NCBI GenBank assembly: GCA_958435885.1
Contig: CAUBHZ010000030.1
Coordinates: 1-10,825, forward strand
Direction: 5' to 3'
DNA from: an uncultured Intestinimonas sp.
GTDB lineage: Bacteria; Bacillota_A; Clostridia; Oscillospirales; Oscillospiraceae
Length of the DNA stretch: 10,825 nucleotides
Both the position numbers and the translations under genes were made by a program. The first letter of the stretch is position 1; each line of letters begins with the position of its first letter. Shown piece after piece: positions 1 through 5,996 of this stretch. The notes under the pieces are model-generated. The model ran no database searches, was not told the origin of the DNA, and was given only the letters and a program-made list of their open reading frames with translations.

Positions 1-460
<460 letters not shown>

Positions 461-504
461 GGGTATTACCTCCGTTTATCTGAATTGATTTTGCGACACA
501 CCGG

Positions 505-752
505 TCTGGGCGGCGGGAAAAGAAAAACCGCCCCCGGCTTCAGCCAGGGGCGGAAAAGCATTTCCACGGTACCACCCTGATTACGCTTCGTTAAAAAAGC
601 GCATCTCATTCCATCCTGTAACGGGGATGAGGCGTCCCGGTCCTCCCGGGCGGCTGGTGAAGTGGCGTGCGGGTCCGTGTCGCGGAGGGCTCTCACCGTC
701 CCCTCTCGCTCGTCGCGGCGTGGCCCGCTTGGCTTCGTCTCTGCCTTTGAGC
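505..752 (-). ncRNA. T-box riboswitch leader of alaS
   Basis: The leader runs from the predicted transcription start near 752 to past the terminator. The T-box core AGGGTGGTACCGTG lies at 578-565, one base off the common AGGGTGGNACCGCG form. Upstream is a Stem I-like region containing AGAGGGGACGGTGAGAG, typical of the distal T-box loop. After it comes GCACGCCACTTCACC. The GCC at 666-664, followed by A, is the best candidate for the alanine specifier codon, although a GCA lies just upstream. Mechanism known for the class: uncharged tRNA-Ala pairs with the specifier and the T-box bulge, stabilises the antiterminator and lets alaS be transcribed. The specifier is inferred by eye; the T-box itself is clear. 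Confidence 0.92.
518..553 (-). terminator. T-box regulated intrinsic terminator of the alaS leader
   Basis: On the minus strand CCGCCCC (553-547) pairs with GGGGCGG (534-528) across a short loop, with TGGC/GCC pairs extending the stem. A TTTTTCTTTT tract (527-518) follows. It lies directly downstream of the T-box motif and about 60 nt before the alaS ATG, the usual place for the terminator that competes with the T-box antiterminator. Confidence 0.9.
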
Positions 753-758
753 TGTTCC

Positions 759-786
759 ATTTTATCACTTTTCAGGGCGTTGTCAA
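759..786 (-). promoter_or_regulatory. Sigma-A type promoter of alaS
   Basis: Read on the minus strand: consensus TTGACA (786-781), 16-bp spacer, TAAAAT (764-759) preceded by TG at the extended -10 position. This places the start near 752, at the head of the T-box leader. The -35 box overlaps the TGA stop (785-783) of the upstream membrane-protein gene, and no terminator separates them. Confidence 0.8.
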
Positions 787-1088
787 CTGGTTTTTTCTTT
801 TTTCCACACCCTGTGGAGGACCAGAGCGGCCAGATTGAGGCCCAGCCCCGCAAAGACGGCGGCGGTCAGGACCAGTTCCATGCCGGGCAGCACGTCCATG
901 AGGGCGGACCAGTCCTCTTTTTGCACCCACTCCACCGCCAGACGGTACTCCTCCAGCATGGCCAGCACGCCGCAGGCCAGGCTCCCGAAGAGGAGGGCGT
1001 TCTGTCCCCGCCCCTTTCCCAGCAGGGCCAGGGCCAGATTCACCAGGGCCAGCAGGAAGGCCAGGGCACCCAGCAGCAGCCAACTCAC
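783..1088 (-). CDS. Small hydrophobic membrane protein, unknown function
   Basis: 101 residues read from a GTG start (1088-1086). The frame stays open further upstream, but that stretch is antisense or shifted coding of the neighbour. The GTG overlaps the neighbour's TGA (sequence GTGA) and has a purine-rich GGAAGGGAGG just upstream, so translational coupling is likely. Hydrophobic stretches at about residues 2-23, 31-46 and 70-92 suggest three membrane segments. A charged, Trp-containing loop (EEYRLAVEWVQKEDW, about 46-60) lies between the second and third, and the tail is basic (WKKEKTS). No family recognised. Its stop lies inside the alaS -35 box. A membrane role alongside the preceding gene is inferred from the overlap only. 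Confidence 0.7.
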   Translation of the reverse strand: MSWLLLGALAFLLALVNLALALLGKGRGQNALLFGSLACGVLAMLEEYRLAVEWVQKEDWSALMDVLPGMELVLTAAVFAGLGLNLAALVLHRVWKKEKTS

Positions 1089-1630
1089 GGCGTCATCCTC
1101 CCTTCCTCCAGCCCCATCTGCGGCCGTTTTTTGCCCGCGAAAAGAGCGCCTGTAAAAAAGAGTACCGGGGGCAGCAGGGCGGCGGCGGCGATGGCGGGAA
1201 ACCACAAAAGGGCCCAGCCGAGGCTGTTGACCTCCAGCACCTGGATCAGCACCAGAAACATGAGGCAGAAGGATGGGCTGGCCAGGATGGCCGTGGACAT
1301 GAGGAGGCAGAAGCCCAGCAGGGACGTGGGCTCCGTCATGCACAGGGCGAACCCTCCAAAGCCCCACAGGCAGGCGATGCCCCCCGTCAGGGCCACCGCC
1401 CGGAGCCACTCCCGGACCGTGGGCCGCTCCCACTCCAGCAGAAAGGCGGCAAAGGCCCCGGCGGGCGCATAGAGCAGCATCAGCAGGGCGGTCAGCGCCC
1501 CCAGCAGTCCCGCACCGGCGTCCGCAGCCCCGAACATGGCAAAGGCCACCCCCGCACCCAGGGCGGAGAGCATAAAATGTCCCCCCGCAAAACCGGCAAA
1601 CCGGGCACGGAGGGAGGTATGCTTCGCCAT
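1085..1630 (-). CDS. Polytopic membrane protein, unknown function (paralog of 1688-2278)
   Basis: 181 residues, mostly hydrophobic, with about five membrane segments (roughly residues 17-40, 42-65, 76-95, 103-130, 138-168) and a basic tail (GKKR). The start ATG at 1630 has GGAAGGGG about seven bases upstream. No catalytic motif or known family was recognised. Weak but positionally consistent similarity to the upstream gene is visible. LYAPAGAF matches its LAYLPAGRF. Near the C-terminus a P-x(10,11)-Q-x-L spacing leads to LLPPVLFFTGALF, against LLPPLLYLAGSWL in the other protein. This suggests an old tandem duplication. The gene is coupled to the small membrane protein downstream. A possible own promoter lies at 1680-1652. 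It could be a component of a transporter, but nothing seen proves that. Confidence 0.75.
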   Translation of the reverse strand: MAKHTSLRARFAGFAGGHFMLSALGAGVAFAMFGAADAGAGLLGALTALLMLLYAPAGAFAAFLLEWERPTVREWLRAVALTGGIACLWGFGGFALCMTEPTSLLGFCLLMSTAILASPSFCLMFLVLIQVLEVNSLGWALLWFPAIAAAALLPPVLFFTGALFAGKKRPQMGLEEGRMTP

Positions 1631-1650
1631 ACGATCACCCCTTCCAAGGG

Positions 1651-1694
1651 TATCGTAGCACTATTCTTATCGTAAGTCAATCTGTTTTTATCGT
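1651..1694. repeat. Three direct copies of TATCGT(A) across a promoter
   Basis: Plus strand: TATCGTA at 1651-1657, TATCGTA at 1668-1674 and TATCGT at 1689-1694, spaced 17 and 21 bp start to start. The first covers the putative -10, the second abuts the -35 on the spacer side, and the third lies upstream of the -35 and overlaps the stop codon of the 1688-2278 gene. They could be operator half-sites, or chance in an AT-rich gap. Confidence 0.4.
1652..1680 (-). promoter_or_regulatory. Possible promoter of the 1085-1630 gene
   Basis: TTGACT (1680-1675), 17-bp spacer, TACGAT (1657-1652) on the minus strand. The predicted start near 1645 leaves a leader of only about 15 nt, with the Shine-Dalgarno at its 5' end, so this is tentative. 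Read-through from the upstream gene is also possible. Confidence 0.45.
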
Positions 1695-2278
1695 TTTTCA
1701 ATAAATTCCTCGTCCAGTTCATCCTCCCGGTCCAGGGCGGCGATGGGGAGCCAGCTGCCCGCCAGGTAGAGCAGCGGAGGCAGGAGGCCGGTGATCAGGC
1801 CGCCGGCGTAGACCACCCACAGGGAGCCGCCGATCCCCCAGCCCAGGAACTGGGACAGCAGGCTGAAAAGGCCGTAGGCGGGACAGTTGAGGAGCATGGC
1901 GGCCACCAGCAGCCCGGTGCCGTGGGGAATGAGGTAGGCCAGGGCCAGCAGCAGCCAGAAGGCGGCGGCAGGCAGGAGGAGCAGCAGCAGGGCCTCCTCC
2001 ACGTCGGGGCGGGGCAGGAGGTTGCGCTTACGGGTGAAGCGGCCGGCGGGGAGGTAGGCCAGCAGCCCCAGCACCATGGGGATCAGGGCGGGCAGGGTGC
2101 CGCTCAGCTCGGACGCCGCCCCCTGGAGATGGAAGGGCAGGGCCTCCCGTACGGCGCTGCCCAGGCCCAGCAGGCCGCTCACCGCCAGGACGAGGACCGT
2201 GAGCAGGGAGACGACAGCCGTCAGGATCAGGTGGCTCCGGCAGAATTCCAGCAAAATGGGCCGCAGCAGCCGCTTCAT
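1688..2278 (-). CDS. Polytopic membrane protein, unknown function (paralog of 1085-1630)
   Basis: 196 residues from the ATG at 2278 (MKRLLRPILLEF), with GGGGGG about ten bases upstream. The frame is open further up to 2338, but the extra 20 residues come from the hairpin-forming leader and lack a ribosome site of their own. About five hydrophobic segments are seen (roughly residues 15-38, 60-80, 95-118, 120-145, 148-175). An acidic tail, DREDELDEEF, ends in EKR. Known family not recognised. It shares the LPAGRF and LLPPLLYLAG landmarks and their spacing with the next gene downstream. It is preceded by its own promoter and an unusual leader. Transcription probably continues into 1085-1630 because only 57 bp separate the two and no terminator is visible. 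Confidence 0.78.
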   Translation of the reverse strand: MKRLLRPILLEFCRSHLILTAVVSLLTVLVLAVSGLLGLGSAVREALPFHLQGAASELSGTLPALIPMVLGLLAYLPAGRFTRKRNLLPRPDVEEALLLLLLPAAAFWLLLALAYLIPHGTGLLVAAMLLNCPAYGLFSLLSQFLGWGIGGSLWVVYAGGLITGLLPPLLYLAGSWLPIAALDREDELDEEFIEKR

Positions 2279-2304
2279 GGCAAATCGTCCCCCCTTTCTT
2301 ACGT

Positions 2305-2345
2305 GCGCCCGGTGCTCTGTCCTTCGGAGCGAAGGCACCGGGCGC
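2305..2345 (-). other. Strong hairpin in the leader of the 1688-2278 gene
   Basis: GCGCCCGGTGC (2305-2315) and GCACCGGGCGC (2335-2345) form a perfect 11-bp stem. The 19-nt loop contains a smaller inner stem (CTTC/GAAG). It lies wholly within the 5' leader, between the predicted start near 2355 and the ribosome site. No T-run follows in either direction, so it is not a simple terminator. It could stabilise the mRNA or be an attenuator or protein-binding element. Confidence 0.6.
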
Positions 2346-2361
2346 CGATTCAGCAGACAAT

Positions 2362-2389
2362 ATTATAGCACAAAATGAGAGGATTTCCA
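2362..2389 (-). promoter_or_regulatory. Promoter of the membrane-protein cluster
   Basis: Minus strand: consensus TATAAT (2367-2362) preceded by TGC, an extended -10. A 16-bp spacer separates it from a poor -35, TGGAAA (2389-2384). The predicted start is near 2355, giving a leader of about 77 nt. Confidence 0.7.
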
Positions 2390-2405
2390 GCCCTAGTTTT
2401 TGTGC
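2368..2405. repeat. Inverted repeat GCACAAAA / TTTTGTGC around a -35 box
   Basis: Perfect 8-bp arms at 2368-2375 and 2398-2405, 30 bp apart start to start, close to three helical turns. One arm abuts the -10 hexamer and the other lies upstream of the -35, which is in the loop. Placement fits a repressor site. The element also lies just after the U32 stop codon (2410) and could form an RNA stem there, but the stem is AU-rich and has no U-tract. Confidence 0.5.
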
Positions 2406-2409
2406 AGAA

Positions 2410-3624
2410 CTATTGTGGGCTCAGATCCACCTGCCGGCGCAGGATGGAGAGGGGCTTCACCGCACGGGGCAGGCGCATCTTGAAGCGCATCTCCGGCTTT
2501 TTGGGCTCCAAGAGGGGCAGGCCGTCCATGTCGGCCATCTCCGGGGCTTCAAAGGCCATGGGGTCCAGGCCGGGAGCCAGTAGCTCCACCTGCATCCCGG
2601 CGGAGAACTTGTTGCGCAGGGAGAGGAAGGCGGTGCCGTCGGGGGTACAGGTCTCCACCACGGCGCACACCTGGTAGTCCCGGATGTACCGGGCGTCGCC
2701 GGTGTACTGACCCGGCTGGCCGTAGTAGAAGCCGGTGGAGTAGGGCCGGTGGGAGACCTTGTCCAGCTCGGAGCGCCACACCGGGTCCAGGGGCTCTCCC
2801 GCCAGGGCGGCGTCCAGCCCATGGCGGTAGGCCCCGGTGACCACGGCGGCGTAGTAGGCCGACTTGGCCCTCCCCTCGATCTTCAGGGAGCTGAGGCCGG
2901 CCTCCACCAGGTCGGGCAGGTGGTCGATCATGCACATGTCCCGGCTGTTCATGATGAAGGTCTCATTGTTCTCCTCATAGACGGGGAAATACTCCCCGGG
3001 CCGTTTCTCCTCCACCAGGGCGTACTTGTAGCGGCAGGGCTGGGCGCACATGCCCCGCTGGGCGTCCCGGCCGGTCATGTAGTTGGACAGGAGGCACCGC
3101 CCCGAGTAGCTCACGCACATGGCCCCGTGGACGAAGGCCTCGATCTCCAGCTCCCTGGGGGTCTTGGCCCGGATGGTGCGGATCTCCTCCAGGGAGAGCT
3201 CCCGGGCCAGGATGACCCGGCTGGCCCCCAGGTCGTACCAGGCCTGGGCCACGGCGTGGTTGGTGACGCCGGCCTGGGTGGAGATATGGAGCTGGAGGTG
3301 GGGGGCGTACTTCTGGGCCATGCGGAAGACCCCCAGGTCGGCGATGATGGCCGCGTCCACCCCCACGCTGTCCAGATACTCCAGCCACTCCGGCAGCCGG
3401 TCTGCCTCGTCGCACCGGGGCATGGTGTTGCAGGTCACATGGACCCGCACCCCCCGGCTGTGGCACAGCTCCACCGCCTCCCGGAGCCCTTTTCGGTCAA
3501 AGTTGCCCGCAAAGGCCCGCATGCCGAAGTCGCTGCCCGCCAGGTACACCGCGTCGGCGCCGTAGGCCACCGCCATGCGCAGGCGTTCCATGTCCCCCGC
3601 CGGGGCCAATAGCTCGATGCTCAT
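2410..3624 (-). CDS. U32 peptidase-family protein, TrhP-type tRNA hydroxylation protein
   Basis: 404 residues from the ATG at 3624, chosen because AGGAGG sits nine bases upstream and U32 proteins begin with a short lead into ELLAPAGD. The frame's earlier ATG (3660) lies in an intergenic hairpin. The N-terminal barrel signature LLAPAGDMERLRMAVAYGAD is followed by the U32 signature, about residues 160-181 (EAFVHGAMCVSYSGRCLLSN). Four cysteines (170, 177, 193, 197) are candidates for Fe-S cluster binding. Known members (TrhP, the YrrN/YrrO type) use prephenate for the hydroxylation of U34 that leads to 5-methoxyuridine or cmo5U in tRNA; RlhA acts on 23S rRNA. The position just after mltG matches B. 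subtilis yrrL-yrrM-yrrN-yrrO, which favours TrhP over a protease. Only one U32 gene is present here and no O-methyltransferase (trmR/yrrM) lies between. Confidence 0.88.
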   Translation of the reverse strand: MSIELLAPAGDMERLRMAVAYGADAVYLAGSDFGMRAFAGNFDRKGLREAVELCHSRGVRVHVTCNTMPRCDEADRLPEWLEYLDSVGVDAAIIADLGVFRMAQKYAPHLQLHISTQAGVTNHAVAQAWYDLGASRVILARELSLEEIRTIRAKTPRELEIEAFVHGAMCVSYSGRCLLSNYMTGRDAQRGMCAQPCRYKYALVEEKRPGEYFPVYEENNETFIMNSRDMCMIDHLPDLVEAGLSSLKIEGRAKSAYYAAVVTGAYRHGLDAALAGEPLDPVWRSELDKVSHRPYSTGFYYGQPGQYTGDARYIRDYQVCAVVETCTPDGTAFLSLRNKFSAGMQVELLAPGLDPMAFEAPEMADMDGLPLLEPKKPEMRFKMRLPRAVKPLSILRRQVDLSPQ

Positions 3625-3642
3625 TCCCTTGTTCCTCCTGTC

Positions 3643-3672
3643 AAAAGGGCGGTCGCCCAAAGGCGGCCGCCC
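3643..3672 (-). other. Hairpin between mltG and the U32 gene
   Basis: On the minus strand GGGCGG (3672-3667) pairs with CCGCCC (3652-3647), and CGCC/GGCG continues the stem inside around a TTTG loop. It is followed by only four Ts (3646-3643). It lies right after the mltG stop and just before the U32 ribosome site. Best read as a weak, partial terminator or an mRNA-processing element inside an operon. Confidence 0.55.
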
Positions 3673-3678
3673 CAGTGT

Positions 3679-4869
3679 TTAATTGCCCCGCTGCTGGGCG
3701 ATGAAGTTCTGCTGCGCCTCCAGGCTCTGGAAGAAGGAGTGGGTGCCGTCGCTGCCCAGGGCGTAGTAGTAATAGTTGGTGCTCTCCGGCTCTATGGCGG
3801 CCTTGATGGAGGCCAGACCGGGGTTGGAGATGGGTCCGGGGGGCAGCCCCTTGTTGGTATACGTGTTATAGGGCGTGTCGGCGGTATAGTCCGCCGAGGT
3901 GATGGTGCGGCCCAGGGCGTAGACCAGGGTGGCGTCCACCTGCAGATAGCCCTGCGTCCCCGCATTCGGGTTGTTGAGTCGGTTGTAGATGACCGAGGCG
4001 ATGGTGGCCCGGTCATTGCCGTCGGTCTCGCGCTCGATCATGGAGGCGATGATGACGATGTCCCGGACGGTGTACCCCTTTTCCTGGACCTCCGCCCGCA
4101 TCTCGTCGGTGAAGCGGCGGTCGAAGTTCACCAGCATCTTGTTGATGACCGTCTTGGGGTCTTCGCCCATATAGAACTCATAGGTGTCGGGGAAAAGATA
4201 GCCCTCCAGCCGGTGGTAATCCCCCAGTGGGATCTCCTGGAGGAAGGAGAAGGCGTAGTCGTGGGTGGCCGCCATGTCCCGGAGCTTCTCCACCGTGGAG
4301 ACGCCGTTCTCCTCCAGGCGCTGGAAGATCTGGTCCACCGTGTAGCCCTCGGGGATGGTGACGGTGACCATCTGGCGGCTGGCCGAGTTGGAGCCCAGGT
4401 TGGTGACGATGGCCCGGTAGTCCATATCGGTGTCCAGCTGGTAGGTGCCGGGAGCCATCTTCTCGTCGGCCTTGGAAAAGACAGAGAAGAGCCGGAAGAC
4501 CAGCTTGAACTCGATGATGCCGTTCTCCTTGAGCTGGTCGGCCACATAGTCCAGGTCCACCACCTCAATGGTCTTGGTCTCGCTACCCTCGTCGGTCTTC
4601 ACCGTCACTTCCTTCTCGGTAAAGATGTCCTCGGGCAGGGTGATGATAGCGGAGTGCTCGGCCTTGTTGAGGGCCAGCACGTCGTTGGCCGCCACCCAGC
4701 CCACCGCCGCCAGCAGGGTGGAGATGCCGATGACAAAGGCCACGTACAGCAGGGTGCCCAGCAGGCTGAAGCCCTTCTTCTTCCGCCGTCTCCGGGTGGC
4801 GGGGCGCTCGCTCCGCTCCCGGGGCTGCTCGCGCCTTCCGCCGGAGCTTCTTCTTTCCTCTTGTGACAT
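3679..4869 (-). CDS. mltG: Endolytic transglycosylase MltG (YceG-like)
   Basis: 396 residues. A membrane-anchored lytic transglycosylase that cuts nascent peptidoglycan strands and so sets their length. The cytoplasmic N-terminus (1-33) is very basic (RRRRKKK at about 26-32). One membrane segment follows at about 35-60. The extracytoplasmic part has a LysM-like region (about 80-235, with VTIPEGYTVDQIFQRL and LEGYLFPDTYEF) and the catalytic domain. The motif ASMIERET carries the presumed catalytic Glu279, and LPPGPISNPGLASIKAA is the usual C-terminal signature. The start ATG at 4869 has AAGGAG about eleven bases upstream. The frame is open to 5187, but that extension is antisense to the Cys-rich gene and reads as Gln/Leu/Pro repeats. 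The U32 gene follows directly. No convincing promoter was found in the 139-bp gap shared with the divergent gene. Confidence 0.95.
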   Translation of the reverse strand: MSQEERRSSGGRREQPRERSERPATRRRRKKKGFSLLGTLLYVAFVIGISTLLAAVGWVAANDVLALNKAEHSAIITLPEDIFTEKEVTVKTDEGSETKTIEVVDLDYVADQLKENGIIEFKLVFRLFSVFSKADEKMAPGTYQLDTDMDYRAIVTNLGSNSASRQMVTVTIPEGYTVDQIFQRLEENGVSTVEKLRDMAATHDYAFSFLQEIPLGDYHRLEGYLFPDTYEFYMGEDPKTVINKMLVNFDRRFTDEMRAEVQEKGYTVRDIVIIASMIERETDGNDRATIASVIYNRLNNPNAGTQGYLQVDATLVYALGRTITSADYTADTPYNTYTNKGLPPGPISNPGLASIKAAIEPESTNYYYYALGSDGTHSFFQSLEAQQNFIAQQRGN

Positions 4870-5008
4870 AGGCAGTTTTTCTCCTTCCGGTTTGCTCCAT
4901 CGGGGAACCAATGGCGGTCCCGCCTCATAGAATAGGCCAGTTGGAGGGCAAAAGCCCCGGTCTTCCGCCGGCGGCGCCTCCAAACTCTGAAAACGAGGTG
5001 TGTCGTTC

Positions 5009-5176
5009 ATGTTCGGTAACAATGGTAGCTGCTGCTGGATCATCCTGATCCTCATCCTGGTGTGCTGCTGCTGCGGCGGCGGGAACAGCTGCGGCTGCGG
5101 CTGCAACAATAACAACAACGGCTGTGGCTGCGGCTGCGGCAACAACAACAGCTGCGGCTGCGATCCCTGCTGCTGA
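5009..5176 (+). CDS. Cysteine/glycine-rich small protein with hydrophobic stretch, unknown function
   Basis: 55 residues, 16 of them Cys. Order: MFGNNGSCCW, then a hydrophobic run IILILILV (about 11-18), then CCCC GGG, then a tail of CGCGC and NNNNN blocks ending CDPCC. A good ribosome site GAGGTG lies eight bases before the ATG, and a hairpin terminator follows 51 bp after the TGA, so this looks like a complete single gene. It is divergent from mltG. No clear promoter was seen; TAGAAT at 4928-4933 is a weak -10 candidate. Very short Cys-rich proteins of this look are annotated in related Clostridia, sometimes as 'chorion class high-cysteine' proteins. That is recollection, not a search, and no function is established. 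The run is long enough for a short membrane helix. Metal binding, a disulfide-bonded surface or spore-coat role, or a modified peptide are all possible. Confidence 0.72.
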   Translation: MFGNNGSCCWIILILILVCCCCGGGNSCGCGCNNNNNGCGCGCGNNNSCGCDPCC

Positions 5177-5227
5177 GTCCGCCCCACTGCCTCCCCGGCC
5201 TACTTAGAAACCCACAGTGTCCCTCCG

Positions 5228-5254
5228 GGGCGGAGCCTTTGGGCTCCGCCCTTT
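5228..5254 (+). terminator. Hairpin terminator after the Cys-rich gene
   Basis: GGGCGGAGCC (5228-5237), loop TTTG, GGCTCCGCCC (5242-5251) form a perfect 10-bp stem, followed by only TTTC. The weak T-tract lowers certainty, but the position 51 bp after the stop fits. Confidence 0.65.
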
Positions 5255-5267
5255 CAAAATGCCGTTC

Positions 5268-5365
5268 CTTTTCCGTCCCCTTCGGTCCGGAAAAGTCCTC
5301 GCTGCGCTCGCCGCCCTCCGGGCAGGGCATTCGATCCCACGCGAGGCGGGCTGCCGCCCCCTCGC
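5268..5365. repeat. GC-rich spacer with further hairpins
   Basis: CTTTTCCG (5268-5275) pairs with CGGAAAAG (5288-5295). GCGAGG-c-GGGC (5341-5351) pairs with GCCC-CCTCGC (5356-5365) around TGCC. With the terminator at 5228 this makes three stem-loops in about 140 bp. No open frame with a ribosome site was found between 5177 and 5399. It could be a dispersed intergenic repeat, but only one copy is visible here. Confidence 0.45.
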
Positions 5366-5399
5366 ACTCCCCCGCCGCGGCAAGGGCTGTGGTCTTTCC

Positions 5400-5996
5400 T
5401 CAGCGTCTGTCCGTCAGAATATGGGACAAGCCCTCCAGCCGGCGCTTCTCCGTCAGCACCAGGTCTACGGCCCGGTCATGCTCCTCCACAGGCAGCTCCT
5501 TTTGAAGGAGGCCCTCCCGGCACAGGCCCACCGTCCGGCCGCCGTAACCGGCCAGATAGCGGTCGTAGTACCCGCCTCCCTGTCCCAGCCGGTAACAGGA
5601 CAGGTCATAGCACAGAGCGGGGACCAGAATGAGGTCGATGTCTCCCTTGTCCACGGCGGGGCAGGTATCCAGGGGCTCCGGGATGCCGAACACCCCGGGC
5701 CGCAGGTCGCCGCCGCTCCGGACCAGACGGGCCTCCATGGCCCGGCCGGGCAGACACTTGGGCAAGAGCACCCGCTTCCCCAGCCGCCACAGCTCCACGA
5801 GCAGGTGGCCGGTGTCCGGCTCGGTGCCCACGCCGTAAAAGAGCAGCAGCGTCTCCGCCTCCGTCGTCCAGGGCAGGGCCAGGAACCGCCGGAACAGGGT
5901 CTCGTCGCTCTCCCGGCGCTGGTTGGCGGTCATGGCCGCCGCCTGGGCCCGGACGGTCCTCCGCAGGGCGGCCTTAGCTCCGGTACAGGATACCAT
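5400..5996 (-). CDS. 5-formyltetrahydrofolate cyclo-ligase
   Basis: 198 residues. Cytoplasmic MTHFS / YgfA family enzyme: ATP-dependent conversion of 5-formyl-THF to 5,10-methenyl-THF, returning folate to the one-carbon pool. The clearest motif is YRLGQGGGYYDRYL (about 135-148), the family's nucleotide/folate-binding loop, usually RLGYGGGYYDRFL. Other family landmarks are LLFYGVGTEPDT (51-62), LPK (78-80) and ILVPALCYD (123-131). The ATG at 5996 overlaps the end of the DJ-1 gene by 23 nt and has only a weak AAGG upstream, so it probably depends on coupling. The homologous N-terminus (KAALRRTVRAQ) starts right there, which supports this start over the Met at residue 22. It is last in the operon. 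No clear terminator follows. Confidence 0.93.
   Translation of the reverse strand: MVSCTGAKAALRRTVRAQAAAMTANQRRESDETLFRRFLALPWTTEAETLLLFYGVGTEPDTGHLLVELWRLGKRVLLPKCLPGRAMEARLVRSGGDLRPGVFGIPEPLDTCPAVDKGDIDLILVPALCYDLSCYRLGQGGGYYDRYLAGYGGRTVGLCREGLLQKELPVEEHDRAVDLVLTEKRRLEGLSHILTDRR

Noticed and set aside
627..1472. 281-codon plus-strand frame across the alaS leader and membrane genes
   Set aside because: It crosses the T-box, a promoter and two genes on the other strand and has no recognisable domain.
2749..3612. 287-codon plus-strand frame opposite the U32 gene
   Set aside because: No ribosome site or domain; the composition (Gly/Val/His/Gln-rich) is typical of antisense reading of a GC-rich gene, and the minus-strand U32 signature is unmistakable.
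2410..3624. Reading the U32 gene as a secreted collagenase-like protease
   Set aside because: No signal peptide, four-Cys Fe-S pattern, and position beside mltG; characterised relatives act in RNA modification.
4928..4933. TAGAAT as -10 of a promoter for the Cys-rich gene
   Set aside because: No acceptable -35 lies 16-18 bp upstream, so it is not listed as a feature.
5009..5176. Repeated CGC/GCTGCGGC text as a simple-sequence repeat rather than a gene
   Set aside because: The repeat reads in frame as Cys/Gly/Asn codons, with start, ribosome site, stop and terminator in order, so a coding explanation fits better.
4870..5187. N-terminal extension of mltG up to 5187
   Set aside because: The extra residues are Gln/Leu/Pro repeats antisense to the Cys-rich gene; MltG family proteins begin with a short basic tail, and a ribosome site precedes the ATG at 4869.
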